A stretch of DNA of 64,000 nucleotides, taken from JBFLXB01 sp964570625. GTDB lineage: Bacteria > Nitrospirota > Nitrospiria > 2-01-FULL-66-17. Of this stretch, positions 1 through 8,036 are shown piece by piece (within the stretch, counting starts at the first letter, position 1; each line of letters opens with the position of its first letter). The notes beneath the pieces are model-generated. The model saw only the letters and a list, made by a program, of their open reading frames with translations. It was not told where the DNA came from and did no database searches. The stretch covers positions 1-64,000 of the forward strand of contig CAZMYW010000027.1 in assembly GCA_964570625.1 (NCBI GenBank). Direction: 5' to 3'. The position numbers and the translations under genes are program-made.

Positions 1-1
1 G

Positions 2-244
2 GGTGCGGACACGGATGGCGCTCACAACGGGATCAGCCCGGCGAACTTCGGGTTGACCCAGCTGGTGCAGCAGAGCGACCCGGGCAACGGGTTCTTGCTC
101 TCGTGCATCCAGTGCAGCCCGCACGACCTGCCGATCGACCCCGTGACCGTGACATACACCTTCAACTGGCCCGCTGATCCCACGATCCTCCCGATCCCTG
201 ACCCGCCCGCGGACGGCACCACAGTCGTTCCGGTCCTGCCGTAA
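2..244 (+). CDS. C-terminal fragment of an unrecognised protein (5' end outside window)
   Basis: The frame is open from the window edge to a TAA at 242-244, giving the last 80 residues of a protein. The piece contains two cysteines (CIQC), many prolines and a Pro/Asp-rich tail (PIPDPPADG), as in extracytoplasmic proteins, but no family is recognised. A TTG at 53 would be the first in-frame start inside the window, yet coding-like sequence continues upstream of it, so this is read as a truncated gene. It precedes the acyltransferase gene by about 56 bp. Confidence 0.45.
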   Translation, partial: GADTDGAHNGISPANFGLTQLVQQSDPGNGFLLSCIQCSPHDLPIDPVTVTYTFNWPADPTILPIPDPPADGTTVVPVLP

Positions 245-300
245 GTTCACCTATTCCCTTCACTACGCGACCCGGCGGTGTGGGGGAAGAGCGTGTTCGA

Positions 301-1413
301 ATGAAGGGACAGAACCAAGACGCCTCGTTCAATTATTTCATTCCTCAACTGACATTCCTGCGGTTTCCGGCCGTCGTGTGGATCGCCATCTTTCACTATG
401 GCGCCACCGGGTTTCCCTTCTCGACGAATGTCTTCCTTCGGGATCTCATCTCCCACGGGTACTTGGCGGTGACGTTCTTCTTCGTTCTCTCGGGTTTTAC
501 TCTGGCCGTGAGATATTTCGGGCGCGAGATCGAACCCAAAAGGTTCATGCTGGCGAGGGTTGCTCGTATCTACCCGTTGTACGCGTTGGGTCTCTTGTTC
601 TTTGTCGTAGCGCATATGTACTACGGCACGATCCAGAAACAGATCGTGGCTATTGTCCTCCACCTGTTCTTGATTCAGGCCTGGGTCCCTTCATTCGCGG
701 TCAAGTTGAACTCGCCCTGTTGGTTCCTGTCAGTTCTTTTTTCCTTTTACCTGGTGTTTCCCGTGTTCATCGAACAATTCAGGCGCCTCACGCGGATGAG
801 GCTCGCTCTCGTCTTGACGTTGATATGGCTTGGTAGCTTTACCGTCTTAATCCTCCTCAAAAGGATCGCCTATACCGGATACCCTTCGGCGGTCCACGAC
901 CTGGTCTTTTACCATCCGCTCATGCATCTGAATTCCTTCTTGATCGGTGTGGGAGGAGGAGTCATTTTCCGCTCCGACGTCCTGCACAGTCAAAACGTCC
1001 ATCGTTGGAGTTGGATCGCTTCAATAGGGTCCATCGTCGGACTATTTGTCGCGGCGGTCGTCGATGACTCCGGTTACTTGGTGCATGACGGACTCTTGGC
1101 TCCGCTCTTCTTGATCTTCATCGTGGGAGTGGCTCTTGATAAGTCCTGGCTCGCGCGCGCGTGCTCCACGAAGACGGCTCTGGCCTTAGGGAATATGGCG
1201 TTTGCGATCTATATTCTTCAGGCTCCCTGGAAGGTGACGGTTCTCACGGGGCTCTCTCAACTCGGGTTACGCCCGATGTCTGACTATTGGTTCCCCTACT
1301 TGGTGACGCTCCTGATGGTGTCCGCTTTGGCCGTCGTCTTCATCGAAAACCCATTACAGCGCCTGCTCCTCAGAACGTTGTCTCCCCCCAGAGCGGATTC
1401 GAGTGGAGCCTGA
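301..1413 (+). CDS. Acyltransferase family 3 membrane protein (OafA/YrhL-like)
   Basis: A 370-residue polytopic membrane protein of the acyltransferase-3 family, which moves acyl groups onto surface polysaccharides, lipids or other extracytoplasmic acceptors. Family hallmarks are the N-terminal helix with the catalytic-region motif W-x-x-I-F-H-Y-G, the block FFVLSGFTLAVRYFGRE, and R-x-x-R-I-Y-P-L-Y after it. About ten hydrophobic segments follow, and the protein ends in the usual ENPLQRLL basic tail. ATG 301 is preferred because a purine-rich stretch lies upstream of it; GTG 280 would add seven residues. The substrate cannot be told from sequence, and no polysaccharide cluster flanks it. Confidence 0.9.
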   Translation: MKGQNQDASFNYFIPQLTFLRFPAVVWIAIFHYGATGFPFSTNVFLRDLISHGYLAVTFFFVLSGFTLAVRYFGREIEPKRFMLARVARIYPLYALGLLFFVVAHMYYGTIQKQIVAIVLHLFLIQAWVPSFAVKLNSPCWFLSVLFSFYLVFPVFIEQFRRLTRMRLALVLTLIWLGSFTVLILLKRIAYTGYPSAVHDLVFYHPLMHLNSFLIGVGGGVIFRSDVLHSQNVHRWSWIASIGSIVGLFVAAVVDDSGYLVHDGLLAPLFLIFIVGVALDKSWLARACSTKTALALGNMAFAIYILQAPWKVTVLTGLSQLGLRPMSDYWFPYLVTLLMVSALAVVFIENPLQRLLLRTLSPPRADSSGA

Positions 1414-1472
1414 AACAGCACGGTGAGCTATGGTAACGTACACGCTCGGACGACCTGTAGGAGCACGCCACC

Positions 1473-2333
1473 ATGAATCAGCGTATCATCGATCTGTACG
1501 ACGAATACACCCACGGCCCGCTCGATCGCCGCGTGTTCCTGGCTCGGCTTGCCCGACTGGTCGGCGGCACCGCGGCCGCAATGGCCCTAGTGCCGATGCT
1601 GGAAGCGAACCAGGCTCGCGCCGCGCTCGTCCCGCCGCAGGACCCGCGGCTCGACATCGACCGTATGTTCTACTCGGGAGCCACGGGCAGCATCAAAGGG
1701 TATCTGGCGCGGCCCAAGGGCGGAATGAAGCTCCCGGCCGTGATCGTCATTCACGAGAATCGCGGCCTCAATGCACACATCGAAGACGTGGCGCGGCGCG
1801 TGGCGCTGGAAGGATTCCTGGCCCTTGCGCCGGACTTGCTGACCCCGTCAGGCGGCACCCCTGAGAACGAAGACACGGCACGCGAAATGATCGGCAAACT
1901 CAACGCCAAGCAGACGGTGCAAGACGCGGTCGCTGCCGTCACGTTTCTGGCCAAACACCCGCAGGGCAACGGCAAGGTGGGAGCCATGGGGTTTTGCTGG
2001 GGCGGGGCCATGGTCGGCGAACTCGCGGTCAACGCGCCCGATCTGGACGCAGCCGTGGTTTACTACGGCCGGCAGCCCCAGACCGCCGACGTTCCCAAGA
2101 TCCAGGCTCCATTACTGCTGCACTACGCCGGCCTGGACACGCGCATCAACGAAGGCATCCCGGCCTTCGAAGACGCGTTGAAGAAAGCCAACAAGACGTA
2201 CTCTCTTTATCGATACGAAGGCGCCAACCACGCGTTTAACAACGACACCGCAGAGGCCCGTTACAACAAAGAAGCCGCTGACCAAGCGTGGGCAAGGACC
2301 ATGGTGTTCCTGAAGGAACACCTGAAGGCCTAA
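1473..2333 (+). CDS. Dienelactone hydrolase family protein, Tat-exported
   Basis: A 286-residue alpha/beta hydrolase of the dienelactone hydrolase family. The N-terminus carries a twin-arginine signal (D-RR-VFL, R19-R20) followed by a hydrophobic stretch and an ANQARA cleavage region, so it is probably folded in the cytoplasm and exported. The catalytic triad is visible: Cys175 in GFCWGG, Asp222 in GLDTR and His253 in GANHAF. The family hydrolyses lactones and esters; the physiological substrate is unknown. GTAGGAG upstream supports ATG 1473. It stands alone between the acyltransferase and a minus-strand gene. Confidence 0.9.
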   Translation: MNQRIIDLYDEYTHGPLDRRVFLARLARLVGGTAAAMALVPMLEANQARAALVPPQDPRLDIDRMFYSGATGSIKGYLARPKGGMKLPAVIVIHENRGLNAHIEDVARRVALEGFLALAPDLLTPSGGTPENEDTAREMIGKLNAKQTVQDAVAAVTFLAKHPQGNGKVGAMGFCWGGAMVGELAVNAPDLDAAVVYYGRQPQTADVPKIQAPLLLHYAGLDTRINEGIPAFEDALKKANKTYSLYRYEGANHAFNNDTAEARYNKEAADQAWARTMVFLKEHLKA

Positions 2334-2375
2334 GGAACGAGCAGGGCGCAGGGGATGGAGATCGACCCCGCGGCG

Positions 2376-2699
2376 CTATCCCGGCGGGAGTTCTCGATCA
2401 GGCGGAGAAGTGGATTCTCCGGGTACGGATTTCGTAGGGGGCAGGGGTGTATCTACCGACGGTGGCCCCGAGTCCAGTGAAGGCAATGGCGTCTTGAGCG
2501 GTGGGGCGCTGGAATCCATCGACGGCAGCGGGGTATCAACCGACGGCAAGGGTGTTTTCTGTGACGGTGGTCCCGTCTCCAACGAGGGAAGGGACGCCGG
2601 CGCCTGAATTTCCTCCAACGTGGCCGCACCCACGGCGGCCGTTCCTCCAGCTCCCAGAATGATCATGGCGATGATCAGCGTACCGGCAATCCGTGTCAT
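2376..2699 (-). CDS. Small secreted Pro/Ser/Thr-rich repeat protein
   Basis: A 107-residue protein with a clear Sec signal peptide (MTRIAG plus a hydrophobic core ending near AVGAA). From about residue 38 it consists of degenerate 8-9 residue units of the type TPLPSxD, with PP and SxD variants. The start ATG has a GAGGAGG ribosome-binding site eight bases upstream. Such a chain is expected to be unstructured and extended in the periplasm or at the surface, as a linker or spacer. No enzyme domain is present and no family is recognised. Confidence 0.7.
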   Translation of the reverse strand: MTRIAGTLIIAMIILGAGGTAAVGAATLEEIQAPASLPSLETGPPSQKTPLPSVDTPLPSMDSSAPPLKTPLPSLDSGPPSVDTPLPPTKSVPGESTSPPDRELPPG

Positions 2700-2819
2700 G
2701 GCGCGTCCTCCTCAACCTAACACAGTCGGTCAATCGTCTCAGGTAAGCCATTTTCCAACATCGCTCGTCCAAGATGCAACCTGGGATTCCTCAAGTGAGA
2801 CAGAAGAGGTAGGAGGGGC

Positions 2820-3026
2820 CTAAACTGTGGGAATCCTATCTCCCACGTCTTGTGCTAGCTTCTTCTCCTGATGGCCGGAGCACTGGACGACCGGGAGGTT
2901 CGGGTATTTCTGGAACCGCTGGTCGGTGGCTGAGCGCTCGCACAGGTAGAACGTCGCGCCTCGTCGTGTTTCGATCTGCTGCGCGTACAGGCAGTCGGCG
3001 CAGAGGCCGACATGAGAGGCACTCAT
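2820..3026 (-). CDS. Small cysteine-containing conserved hypothetical protein
   Basis: A 68-residue protein with a putative metal site: CADC near the N-terminus, then FYLC and a final QCSGH. The blocks CADCLYAQ, RGATFYLCERS and KYPNLPVVQCSG match a small family I recognise from Nitrospirota and deltaproteobacterial genomes that has no assigned function. ATG 3026 is used; a TTG lies one codon upstream. The cysteine pattern suggests zinc binding, which is an inference. Confidence 0.75.
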   Translation of the reverse strand: MSASHVGLCADCLYAQQIETRRGATFYLCERSATDQRFQKYPNLPVVQCSGHQEKKLAQDVGDRIPTV

Positions 3027-3117
3027 CAACGGTTTGTAGTTCTCAGCCGTGTTAACAAAATAAGCGGGCTCAGAGTAGATTTTTCAGCGATCTTCTGTCA
3101 ACATCGCCACCTGTCCT

Positions 3118-3438
3118 ATGGTCATCGCAACACCTGCAGCTCTTGCCAAATTGGCAGCGCTGATCGTCGAACATCCCGAAGACCCGGTGGTGCGTTTGAC
3201 GATCATCGACAACGACGACGAACGGATTATTTTCGGGATCACACTCGAATCCGAGGCTCGGCCGGACGACGAGGTCCAGGACGTTGAGGGCGTGACGATC
3301 GCGACCGAAGCCCGGAGCGCGGCGCGGATGAACGGGGTGACGTTAGACTATCGAGAGCCGGGCGGGTTCCGATTCATTCATCCCGAGCCGCCGCCTCCGG
3401 AAGGTGACGCGGTGTTCAGGATCTTCCATCCCCGTTAG
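3118..3438 (+). CDS. HesB/IscA-like fold protein lacking the cluster-binding cysteines
   Basis: A 106-residue protein that follows the A-type iron-sulfur carrier (IscA/HesB) layout: an N-terminal helix, the strand VVRLTIIDNDDERIIFGITL, then GVTIATEARSAARMNGVTLD and the closing GGFRFIHPEP, which corresponds to GxGFxxxNP in IscA. True carriers use one Cys in the middle and a CxC near the end; this protein contains no cysteine at all. It therefore probably cannot hold a cluster in the usual way. It may be a structural paralogue with another ligand. It is a single gene followed by a palindromic repeat. Confidence 0.75.
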   Translation: MVIATPAALAKLAALIVEHPEDPVVRLTIIDNDDERIIFGITLESEARPDDEVQDVEGVTIATEARSAARMNGVTLDYREPGGFRFIHPEPPPPEGDAVFRIFHPR

Positions 3439-3559
3439 TAGCCTGCTGAAAAATCCCATCTGCTGCGTGCTCGGTCGTCGGAACTCCTCACGTACGACGC
3501 AGTACGCTCAGGGTTCCTCCTTCCTGCGGCCTGGCAGCTGGGGCTTTCTGAGCGGCCTA
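3439..3559. repeat. 121-bp imperfect palindromic repeat element (Nitrospira-type, candidate)
   Basis: Two ~55-base arms mirror each other around position 3498: the left arm begins TAGCCTGCTGAAAAATCCC and the right arm ends in GGGGCTTTCTGAGCGGCCTA, its approximate reverse complement. The centre is an exact CGTAC-6-GTACG inverted repeat. The element starts one base after the stop codon of the HesB-like gene and ends just before the CPXCG gene. Its layout resembles dispersed palindromic elements I associate with Nitrospira intergenic regions. It is the only copy I see in this window, so dispersal is not shown here. Confidence 0.6.
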
Positions 3560-3570
3560 CGGAGAGACTG

Positions 3571-3765
3571 ATGTCTTCGACGAATACGGCCTGGGTCAAT
3601 TGTCCTTACTGCGGGGAGAGTATTGAACTGGTGATTGATTGCAGTGTTCCGTACCAGGAATATGTCGAGGATTGTGAAGTCTGTTGTCGGCCCATGGTCC
3701 TGGCGGTGACCGTGGACGAGGACGAGAATATTTCGGTGGACGCTCGTGATGAAAACGAGGCCTGA
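3571..3765 (+). CDS. CPXCG-motif cysteine-rich small protein
   Basis: A 64-residue protein of the CPXCG family (function unknown). CPYC near residue 12 and CEVCCRP near residue 36 form the four-cysteine zinc-ribbon pattern, and the acidic YQEYVEDC segment and acidic tail (DEDEN...DENEA) are typical of the family. ATG 3571 follows GGAGAG. It lies alone between the palindromic repeat and the SDR gene. Confidence 0.9.
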   Translation: MSSTNTAWVNCPYCGESIELVIDCSVPYQEYVEDCEVCCRPMVLAVTVDEDENISVDARDENEA

Positions 3766-3870
3766 TCCGTCTGCCTCACGGCGAGTCTGAATTTTGCCTG
3801 AAGGCCTTGTCTCACCACGCCGAGATGGTTCATACTGCTTCGGCGTGTTTCACGCCTGCGAGTATGTACG

Positions 3871-4605
3871 ATGGATCCTCGTGACAAAGTCGCCCTGATT
3901 ACCGGGGGAGCGCGCATCGGCAAGACCGTGGCCGAGGCGCTGGCCCGTCGCGGCTGCCACCTGTTGCTGACGTACCGGACGTCCCGCACGGCCTCGGAAG
4001 AGACCGTGCTCAAGGCGCAGCAACTCGGCGTGCGCGCTGCGGCGGTTCAGGCGGATTTGTCGGTCGAGGAGGGAATGCTCTCCGTCCTCCGCGAGGCGGA
4101 GGGTCAGTTCGGCCGATTGGACATCCTCATCAACATGGCCTCGCTTTACAAGAAGGTGCCGTTCGGTGAACTCGATCTGGATGCCTGGCAAGCGTTTGCC
4201 GCGGATCTGCAGAGCGCGTACCTGCTTTCCGTGCGAGCCGCTCCGCTCATGCGCGAAAACAGAAGCGGGCGGATCATCAATTTTTCGGATTGGTTGGCGG
4301 CCAGCGGCCGTCCCCGGTACAAGGAGTTCCTCCCGTATTACGCGGGCAAGCGCGGGGTGCTGGGACTGACCGAGGGTCTGGCCCTTGAACTGGCTCCGGA
4401 CATTCTGGTGAACGCCATCGCGCCGGGTCCGATTCTGCGCCCATCGGATCTGAGCGACGAGGAAGACGCGGAGGTCAAGCGGGCCACGCCGTTGGGACGC
4501 TGGGGCGGGGCCGAGGAGATCGCCAAGACCGTCTTGTTTCTCGTTGAGACCGATTTCGTGACCGGCGAGTGTATCCGCGTGGACGGCGGCCGGCATTTGT
4601 CGTGA
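3871..4605 (+). CDS. Short-chain dehydrogenase/reductase (SDR) family oxidoreductase
   Basis: A 244-residue classical SDR. The Rossmann motif reads TGGARIG instead of the more usual TGxxxGIG, a variant seen in pteridine-reductase and FolM-like members. An N-x-A element (INMAS), a catalytic Ser in NFSDW and the Y-x-x-x-K pair (YYAGK) are all present, followed by NAIAPGPI. It probably reduces a carbonyl or pteridine with NAD(P)H in the cytoplasm. The DUF2007 gene starts two bases after its stop, so they are probably co-transcribed. The exact substrate is unknown. Confidence 0.88.
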   Translation: MDPRDKVALITGGARIGKTVAEALARRGCHLLLTYRTSRTASEETVLKAQQLGVRAAAVQADLSVEEGMLSVLREAEGQFGRLDILINMASLYKKVPFGELDLDAWQAFAADLQSAYLLSVRAAPLMRENRSGRIINFSDWLAASGRPRYKEFLPYYAGKRGVLGLTEGLALELAPDILVNAIAPGPILRPSDLSDEEDAEVKRATPLGRWGGAEEIAKTVLFLVETDFVTGECIRVDGGRHLS

Positions 4606-4607
4606 CG

Positions 4608-4919
4608 ATGGTGAAAATTCTGGTTTCACCCAGTCTGATTGAGATCGAAGCGCTCAAGAGCCGCCTCGAGCAGGCCGGCATTCCCTGTTTCGTGAAGAAT
4701 CAATACGCATCCACACTGGCCGGCGAGGTGCCGTTTGCGGAGGTCTTTCCCGAACTGTGGCTGGTCAGCGCGGACGATATTCAGCAGGCGACGGAACTAC
4801 TCGATGAGTGGCGGGCTGGTAGCGACGCGACCCGCGAGAAGTGGGTGTGCGAGACCTGCGGGGAGCGTCACGGGCAACAATTCACGCACTGCTGGAACTG
4901 CGGGAGGCCGCGGACGTAA
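4608..4919 (+). CDS. DUF2007 (putative signal-transducing) protein with C-terminal zinc ribbon
   Basis: A 103-residue protein. Residues 1-65 match DUF2007: VKILVSPSLIEIEALKSRLE, then VFPELWLVSADDIQQATELL. The last 35 residues hold a zinc ribbon, CETCGERHG...CWNCGRP. The ATG at 4608 sits two bases after the SDR stop codon; a slightly earlier start inside the SDR gene would be possible but is not needed. The molecular role of DUF2007 is not established. Confidence 0.82.
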   Translation: MVKILVSPSLIEIEALKSRLEQAGIPCFVKNQYASTLAGEVPFAEVFPELWLVSADDIQQATELLDEWRAGSDATREKWVCETCGERHGQQFTHCWNCGRPRT

Positions 4920-4974
4920 TCGTCGTTTCGCTTCGTCCGACCATCCGGGAAAGTGGCGGTGCGCCCGCAATCCC

Positions 4975-5002
4975 TTGTCAAACCATTTACTCCTGGTATA
5001 GT
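4975..5002 (+). promoter_or_regulatory. Candidate sigma70 promoter for the GAF-GGDEF gene
   Basis: TTGTCA at 4975-4980 and TATAGT at 4997-5002, each one base from consensus, are separated by 16 bases. Transcription would start near 5009, about 100 bases before the start codon of the diguanylate cyclase gene. The call rests on sequence match only. Confidence 0.5.
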
Positions 5003-5108
5003 TGTTCCTTGTGACGCGGCGAGATTCGCTGATACCGCGACTGGAATCCCGTTGAGGACCGTTTCGGTTCCGATGACGCGACACCACCTGAGAGCGACCT
5101 GATCGCCC

Positions 5109-6167
5109 ATGAGTACGCCTGATTTCGGAGAGACCCGAGCACTGGGAGGGTTGCTGGAAATCGCGACCGATCTCACCTCCACCAAAACCCACGAGGATAT
5201 CTTGGTGGCCTTGGTGCGGGTGATCGCCAAAGTGGTCGATGTCGTGCGGTGTTCGGTTATTTTGATCGGGAAGGATCAACCCACGGGCCAGGTGGTCGCA
5301 ACATTCGAAAACCCTTCCACCACCGCGTTCCCCCTGGAGTTGGCCAAGTATCCGGAGATCGTGGAAGCCGTGGCGTCCGGGGAATCCGTCCTGATCGAGG
5401 ATGTCGACAGCGATCCCCGGGTGAGCAGCGTGGTCTCGACGTTGAAGCATCTCGACATTCGGTCCATTCTGGTGATCCCGATCAGCTATCGGGATCAGAT
5501 CCTCGGCACCTTGTTCTTGCGAACCTCTCGGCCCCATCGCGCGTTCACCCCCAAGGAGTGGCTCTTCTGCCAGACCGCCGCGAAAATGGCGGCCAATGCC
5601 CTGCTGGGGCTTGCCGAACGCCAGCGTCTAGTGGAGCAAAACGCCCAGCTCGCGAACCAGGCCGCGCACGATCCCCTGACCGGGTTGTTGAACCACGGAA
5701 GTCTGGCCATCCGCTTGGAACAGGCGTTCGCCGCGGCCGAACGGTATGGTCGCCCGCTCTCGTACCTGATGCTGGATCTGGATCAGCTCAAAGAAGTGAA
5801 TGACACGCTGGGGCACGAAAGCGGGGATCAGGCCCTGCAGCGCGTGGCGCAGGCGATCCTCCAGGCCATGCGAAAGTCGGATGTAGCCGCCAGGTACGGA
5901 GGGGATGAATTCGCGATCCTGCTTCCTGACACCGATGCCTACGGCGCGTTCGTCGAAGCCGAACGGATCAGGCGCGCGGTGGAACAGATTCGTCTCAGCC
6001 AGCAGCACCTGGTCTCGGTAAGCGTCGGGACCGCCACGTATCCCGCACCGTCCACCCGGACCAAAGAGGAACTGATACGGCAGGCCGATCAAGCGCTCTA
6101 CCTCGCCAAGGCGGCTGGAAGGAACCGCACGATGAGTTTCGCGGCCACCGGCCAGGAGGCGGCCTAA
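5109..6167 (+). CDS. GAF domain-containing diguanylate cyclase
   Basis: A 352-residue soluble signalling protein. Residues ~10-170 form a GAF sensor domain and ~190-345 a GGDEF domain that makes cyclic di-GMP from two GTP. The active-site motif YGGDEF is intact (GGDEF 264-268), and the product-inhibition I-site RKSD lies five residues before it, so the enzyme is probably active and feedback-controlled. It has no membrane segment or signal peptide. A likely promoter lies at 4975-5002. The GAF ligand is unknown. Confidence 0.93.
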   Translation: MSTPDFGETRALGGLLEIATDLTSTKTHEDILVALVRVIAKVVDVVRCSVILIGKDQPTGQVVATFENPSTTAFPLELAKYPEIVEAVASGESVLIEDVDSDPRVSSVVSTLKHLDIRSILVIPISYRDQILGTLFLRTSRPHRAFTPKEWLFCQTAAKMAANALLGLAERQRLVEQNAQLANQAAHDPLTGLLNHGSLAIRLEQAFAAAERYGRPLSYLMLDLDQLKEVNDTLGHESGDQALQRVAQAILQAMRKSDVAARYGGDEFAILLPDTDAYGAFVEAERIRRAVEQIRLSQQHLVSVSVGTATYPAPSTRTKEELIRQADQALYLAKAAGRNRTMSFAATGQEAA

Positions 6168-6198
6168 TGCGCGTCGTCGCGCGAGGAGACCTGCGAAC

Positions 6199-6615
6199 AT
6201 GAACCCAACCCGTGTCCTGGTGGTCCCGGTGTGGCTCCTCTCCATACTCCTCTTCGACCCCGCGGCGTGGGCCGGTCAGCCCCCGCCGCTCCCGGTGCCC
6301 GCGTATCCCGGTTGGACGCTGCGCCAGGTTGATCAGCGAACGGATCACGAGGGCGGAACCCAAGGGGTGTTGTTTCAGTATGTGTCGAACGATCCCGCGG
6401 ACAAGATCGTGAAGTTCTACGAGAAGGCCACCAGCCGTGAGGCTGTGTTCTCGAAGGTCTCGGCCATGTACACGGTGTATGGATCTGACGGGACGATGAT
6501 CAGCGTCATCGGACCGAACGACGGGGTGCCCGAACTGGATCAGGCGGGCGACCACGTGGTCCGGGTCTGGAAATCCATGATCACGATCGTCAAGTTTCAA
6601 GCCATCGCCAAGTAG
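6199..6615 (+). CDS. Secreted hypothetical protein
   Basis: A 138-residue protein with a Sec signal peptide ending near AAWAG, followed by a Pro-rich start and a soluble domain with VLFQYVSNDPADKIVKFYEK and a C-terminal half rich in beta-type residues. The pattern (short domain asking for state or energy change per 'FYEKATSREAVF') recalls small periplasmic proteins of unknown function. GAGGAG upstream supports ATG 6199. It follows the cyclase gene by 31 bp and may share its transcript. Confidence 0.7.
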   Translation: MNPTRVLVVPVWLLSILLFDPAAWAGQPPPLPVPAYPGWTLRQVDQRTDHEGGTQGVLFQYVSNDPADKIVKFYEKATSREAVFSKVSAMYTVYGSDGTMISVIGPNDGVPELDQAGDHVVRVWKSMITIVKFQAIAK

Positions 6616-6691
6616 CCCTGCCGGCTATTTCTCCGACCCGCCGTGGACATCTCCAGATCACGCGGCATACAACGCCGACGTTCCTAGCCCG

Positions 6692-7039
6692 TCAGCTGGT
6701 CACGAAAACCGAGTAGGTAAAACTCGGGTTGATCCCCGCAATGTTCGACACATAGCGCACGTGATATTTCGTCGTCCGGACGTACGCCCGGTACTCTCCG
6801 ACCGCCGTAATCTGCGGCCACGCCCAGCGATTGGTCGTGGGGGGGTCCGCGTCGCCGTCTTGGATGGTCACGTCCAGGGTCGGTGAGGTGCCGGATACCG
6901 CGGTCACTTGAAGCATGACCCCGACAATGCCGGCCAGTCCGACCTTTTTCGTGGCCCCCACCGTTGATACGGTCTCCGCCCCTGGTGCTTTGATGTCCAT
7001 CAAGACCTTCAATCTGTTCGTGGTGTGTTCGGTGCTCAT
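6692..7039 (-). CDS. Orphan phage-structural-like small protein
   Basis: A 115-residue protein starting at ATG 7039 with GGAGG nine bases upstream; longer upstream starts lack support. It is rich in Thr, Val and Gly, and the order LDVTIQDGDAD...VGEYRAYVRTTKYHVRYVS...NPSFTYSVFV resembles short tail or capsid-decoration proteins of siphoviruses, which read 'LDVxLQDSxDG ... RYVR ... GxSPSFTF'. No other phage gene is near. It may be a domesticated structural protein or a chance beta-sandwich of similar composition. Confidence 0.6.
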   Translation of the reverse strand: MSTEHTTNRLKVLMDIKAPGAETVSTVGATKKVGLAGIVGVMLQVTAVSGTSPTLDVTIQDGDADPPTTNRWAWPQITAVGEYRAYVRTTKYHVRYVSNIAGINPSFTYSVFVTS

Positions 7040-7338
7040 GGGGCTGTCCTCCGTGTGAAGATGCGCGGGATCTGACGCGAAACCACCGGAAAACCGCGAG
7101 CGGGAATCGGGGGGATCGATCCTCACAGACGGGGGCGTCTCGATGTGGGATTCTCCCACCGGCCGGAGTCTATCACAATAACGGGTGGTTTCGTTACGGC
7201 GGACCGAACGCGCTCCAGCGCGCGGATGACCGGTTTTGGAGTATGATAGACGAATCAGGCGGGACGTGATGTGAATGTTTCGCCGGAGCGCGGGAAACTG
7301 GCGGTGAACTCTTCGCGACGGCATGAGGAGCGGTGACC

Positions 7339-8028
7339 ATGGTCTGGGTGGCGGGCGTCAATGGGTGTCGTGACGGGTGGGTGGCGGTGTTGGTGGAACA
7401 AGGACGCCGTGGGGTCAACCGGGTGTGGTATCGCCGGTGCGACTCTTTCCAGGAAATTCTGAATTTGGATCCGGTGCCCGAGGTAACCGCGGTGGATATC
7501 CCGATCGGGTTGCTGGACGCGCCCGAGGTCGGGGGACGTGAATGCGACCGGTTGGCCCGGCGGATCTTGGGGCGCCCGCGATCGAGCAGCGTTTGCTCAC
7601 CGCCGATCCGTTCAGCGCTTCGATCAACGAGTTATGAGGAGGCGGCAAGTTTCGGACTGACTCGACAGAGCTTCGGTCTCCTGCAGAAGGTGAGTGAAGT
7701 GGATTCGCAGCTGACGCTCAAAATACAGCGTAAGGTGTTCGAGGTGCACCCCGAGGGGTCGTTCTCGGCGATGGGTGGCTCGGCAATGAAACACGACAAG
7801 AAATCCCGGCTGGGGCGCGACGAACGCCTGGGCGCGTTGGCGCCGTTTTATCCCAGGATCAAAAATCAGATCCTGGTCGAAAAGCCGCGCGGAGTCGGGA
7901 TGGATGACTTGCTGGATGCGTATGCCTTGGCCTGGACCGCGATGCGGATCGCCAACGGGAAGGCCAAGCGAATCCCCAAAAACCCTCCGCTCGACGCCAG
8001 GGGTCTTCGTATGGAGATCTGGTACTGA
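7339..8028 (+). CDS. DUF429 family predicted nuclease
   Basis: A 229-residue protein of the DUF429 family (predicted RNase H-like fold). It shows the opening AGVNGCRDGWVAVLV, the acidic motif AVDIPIGLLD, and ECDRLARRILG; a second acidic block DDLLDAYALAW lies near the C-terminus. ATG 7339 is chosen over GTG 7333 because GAGGAG lies eight bases upstream of the ATG. The biological role of the family is uncertain. It ends nine bases before a response-regulator remnant on the other strand. Confidence 0.85.
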   Translation: MVWVAGVNGCRDGWVAVLVEQGRRGVNRVWYRRCDSFQEILNLDPVPEVTAVDIPIGLLDAPEVGGRECDRLARRILGRPRSSSVCSPPIRSALRSTSYEEAASFGLTRQSFGLLQKVSEVDSQLTLKIQRKVFEVHPEGSFSAMGGSAMKHDKKSRLGRDERLGALAPFYPRIKNQILVEKPRGVGMDDLLDAYALAWTAMRIANGKAKRIPKNPPLDARGLRMEIWY

Positions 8029-8036
8029 GGCCGGCG

